Shown: positions 62,401-64,000 of the stretch, piece by piece | Layout of the letters: the number at the start of each line of letters is the position of its first letter | Numbering within the stretch: the stretch's first letter is position 1 | Source: Gavia stellata | Lineage: Eukaryota > Chordata > Aves > Gaviiformes > Gaviidae | Direction of reading: 5' to 3' | Assembly: GCF_030936135.1 (NCBI RefSeq) | Contig: NC_082598.1 | Location: 47,832,347-47,896,346 of the forward strand | DNA: 64,000 nt | Translations under genes and position numbers: made by a program | The notes under the pieces: generated by a model | The model's input: the letters and a program-made list of their open reading frames with translations, nothing else | What the model was told of the DNA's origin: nothing | Databases searched by the model: none

Positions 62401-63398
62401 CAGACGCAACGGCCACCACCATGCCAGGGCAAAGCATCACAAGCAGGAGGTTATAGTACTCATCTCAGAGTATCAAATGGCTTTGGCTTATGATTTATGC
62501 TTCAGGAATTATTTATGCCTCACCATTTTTCTTCTACATTAATTTTCTCCAGCTTTCCTAGATTTCTGTAACGATTTCTTTCTGTTAGAGCCTTGTCAGA
62601 GGAATGGCTCCCCAGTTTCATGAGCAGCCAGATCTGCAGAATTTTGTGACTTCTCTTTTGTATTTGAAGAAACAAAGCTGTCCCTAAGCCCTCTTAGCTG
62701 TCTTAAGCCCAATTATCAAATGGCAGGCAGGGGTTAAGGAAAAGTGAACTTAGCTTACCAGGATTTTTACATAGTTATCAGATGATAGTAAACTACAACT
62801 GACATTGCTCTGGAAGCTGTTTCTGTGCATTGAAAGGAGCTAGGCAAACATCAAGGCATCAAGACCAAGGATTATATACCTAAGTATGTAATCAGAAAGC
62901 TAGCACAGAACATGGAAAGTTTAACTGTGAATGAGAAATAATGAGCACTTAAAGTCCTAATGAAGGCAGAAAGACTTACAGGTGCTGAATTTCTTTGGAA
63001 AAAGTGACCAAAAAATCTCAACCCTTATTACTATGCACCATTTTCCCAAATCCCAGTTACAAATACTCATTTGTTCCTTCAAAACTGGTAAGTATCCAGT
63101 TTTTTAAGGATAATTAATCCATATCTTTATCAAAGTCAGTTAAAAGCAATTTTGTAAGTTTAAAAGAAAGTCTTAAAACTGTGTGCTTTTTTAAGAAACG
63201 TTATGCAATTCTTTCTCCTGAAATTTCAGATGATATAGAGATAAAAGGATTATGTACAGTAGGAACCCACAATTCCACTTGCCCTGCCCCATGTGAAGAA
63301 ACGGATTATCCTACCACGGTCACCTATTCAAGTTTCGGAGGAGAAAAAGCCATAAAATACTTTTCTACAAAACTGAAGAAAAGCCCAGAATACATCAG
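50412..63398 (+). CDS. ASIC5: Acid-sensing ion channel family member 5 (BASIC/HINAC type), partial; exons 1-8 in window
   Basis: DEG/ENaC-family sodium channel subunit of the plasma membrane; mammalian ASIC5 forms the bile-acid-sensitive channel BASIC. Eight exons join in phase to about 408 residues. Visible in order: cytosolic N-terminus with the His-Gly gating motif (FHG, 47-49), TM1 (about 62-81), the post-TM1 signature FPAVTFCNLNR (106-116), then a large extracellular domain with exactly 14 cysteines, the number conserved in ASICs. The motifs SGRGLHLLF, FDGLGLLTPVGMHA and EYPWGEC identify ASIC5. Human ASIC5 has 505 residues; the missing part, with TM2 and the selectivity filter, would be in exons beyond 64 kb. 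The first exon is a proposal; all others are firm. Introns are 0.6-3.6 kb. Confidence 0.94.
50452..54010 (+). other. ASIC5: ASIC5 intron 1 (proposed)
   Basis: About 3.6 kb of AT-rich DNA with no recognisable repeat, RNA gene or additional exon. If the proposed exon 1 is wrong, the true first exon could lie within this stretch. Confidence 0.5.
54011..54317 (+). CDS. ASIC5: ASIC5 coding exon 2 (TM1)
   Basis: Residues 14-115 plus two bases. The acceptor is AG after CCATATTA, with a T-rich tract before it, and the donor is GTAAAA. An in-frame TAA immediately before the acceptor shows that translation cannot begin upstream in this exon. It encodes the N-terminal helix, STSFHGVHNIV, TM1 and the FPAVTFCNLN signature. 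Confidence 0.93.
56265..56496 (+). CDS. ASIC5: ASIC5 coding exon 3
   Basis: Residues 116-193, acceptor TGACAG and donor GTAAAT. It encodes the finger-domain region, which is variable in its first half, and then QNFSIKEF, GFYLNSSTLLECEFFGKPC. An Asn-Ser-Ser sequon suggests N-glycosylation. Confidence 0.95.
57633..57752 (+). CDS. ASIC5: ASIC5 coding exon 4
   Basis: Residues 194-233, in phase 0 at both ends, acceptor TTGAAG and donor GTACAG. It encodes FTEYGNCFTFN and LSGRGLHLLFDV, the conserved palm strand of DEG/ENaC channels. Confidence 0.96.
58731..58880 (+). CDS. ASIC5: ASIC5 coding exon 5
   Basis: Residues 234-283, in phase 0 at both ends, acceptor GTATCAG and donor GTAAGG. It encodes GYTDAGITFVIHSPKE and FDGLGLLTPVGMHA, diagnostic for ASIC5. 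Confidence 0.96.
59457..59604 (+). CDS. ASIC5: ASIC5 coding exon 6
   Basis: Residues 284-332 plus one base, acceptor CTACAG and donor GTATTT. It carries five of the 14 extracellular cysteines in EYPWGEC, GCLQEC and WCGC. Confidence 0.96.
61064..61120 (+). CDS. ASIC5: ASIC5 coding exon 7
   Basis: A 57-bp exon (residues 333-351 plus one base) after a T-rich acceptor TTTAAG and before GTAAGT. It encodes NGIECDLLKFYNCVYPAV with two conserved cysteines. It sits in a larger span without other coding sequence, yet phase and homology both fit. Confidence 0.94.
63230..63398 (+). CDS. ASIC5: ASIC5 coding exon 8 (last in window)
   Basis: Residues 352-407 plus two bases, acceptor ATTTCAG and donor GTAATC. 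It encodes GLCTVGTHNSTCPAPCEE, the thumb region with three cysteines and an Asn-Ser-Thr sequon, then TYSSFGGEKAIKYF. It ends at EYI plus two bases of the next Arg codon, so further exons must follow. Confidence 0.95.
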
Positions 63399-64000
63399 GT
63401 AATCTTGCTTAACACCTTGTCTAATAAAGAAATGATCAATTACTTCTAAGTGTGCTAACAGAGTGTGTGATGTAAATGGGACCTTTTAAAAAGATACTCT
63501 TATGTGTGGTATTAATAATGTTGTCTGTGAGATAAATAATCTCTTAGAAAAAATTTGATTTATACATATTCATATATATAAAATATACTTAGATGCATTT
63601 AACTATACTGTCTCAACAGTATTGACTACACATTTTATCCAGGAAATGGTGTTAGGACTTGTGTTTTGCATAGAGTTGTGTCGCTCAGTACTAGCACTGA
63701 GCTGACATAAATCTCCATAGTTTTAAATTCATAGGAGAGGTATCATATATGCTTATGCTTTAATAGAGCATACGTGCCTTACTCTTACAATATAATAAAT
63801 TGATGCCAGATTTCCTTGCAAACACAAGCATATCCAAAACCAGAATGATTTCTAGATTTTTTTCCTAGAAAGATACAATCTAGTTGTCAAAGAGCTTTTA
63901 ATACAGTTTTATAGACTGAATTGCCTCTTGTTCACAGACATAGATGTCAGCAGTACAAATAAGTATTAAGACAAGTGCTACATGAACTTATAGTATCCAC
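63399..64000 (+). other. ASIC5: Start of ASIC5 intron 8, cut by window end
   Basis: AT-rich sequence with no coding exon recognised. The exons for the last ~95 residues, including TM2, must be beyond the window. Confidence 0.75.

Overview
The window is nuclear DNA of a vertebrate, most likely a bird. Three genes are split into many short exons with consensus GT-AG introns. Interspersed repeats are sparse and all recognisable ones are CR1-type LINE fragments, three of them with the typical avian CR1 3' end and one older. The gene block CTSO-TDO2-ASIC5 is also found, in the same relative order and orientation, on human chromosome 4q. I cannot name the species from sequence alone.

Layout. 1-15.4 kb is intergenic DNA with one CR1 fragment and a 19-base poly-G run; I see no supportable gene there. 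15.48-16.96 kb is a CpG island holding the TATA-less promoter and first exon of cathepsin O (CTSO, + strand). The eight CTSO coding exons run from 16,002 to 25,514 and encode 339 residues, with the Cys-His-Asn catalytic set intact. From 40,487 down to 28,145 on the - strand lies tryptophan 2,3-dioxygenase (TDO2): 12 coding exons, 406 residues, every heme and substrate residue I checked present at human numbering. CTSO and TDO2 converge, and their first canonical poly(A) signals are under 100 bp apart near 27.4 kb. 40.6-50.4 kb is intergenic and holds an old L3/CR1-like relic. From about 50.4 kb to the window end is the acid-sensing channel family member 5 gene (ASIC5, + strand): eight coding exons covering about 408 residues, with the last ~95 residues and second membrane helix beyond the window.

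The three genes do not form a pathway. CTSO is a lysosomal-type papain-family protease, TDO2 is the hepatic entry enzyme of the kynurenine pathway, and ASIC5 is a DEG/ENaC sodium channel. Their proximity looks like conserved synteny. Points of note: the TDO2 exon 7 splice acceptor lies directly against a (CAT)10 microsatellite; a near-consensus HNF4-type DR1 site lies upstream of the TDO2 TATA-like box; a perfect 8-1-8 palindrome with YY1-like cores and in-frame upstream ATGs sits before the CTSO start; and a small first coding exon of ASIC5 can be proposed 3.6 kb upstream of its obvious exons. I found no new kind of biological system.
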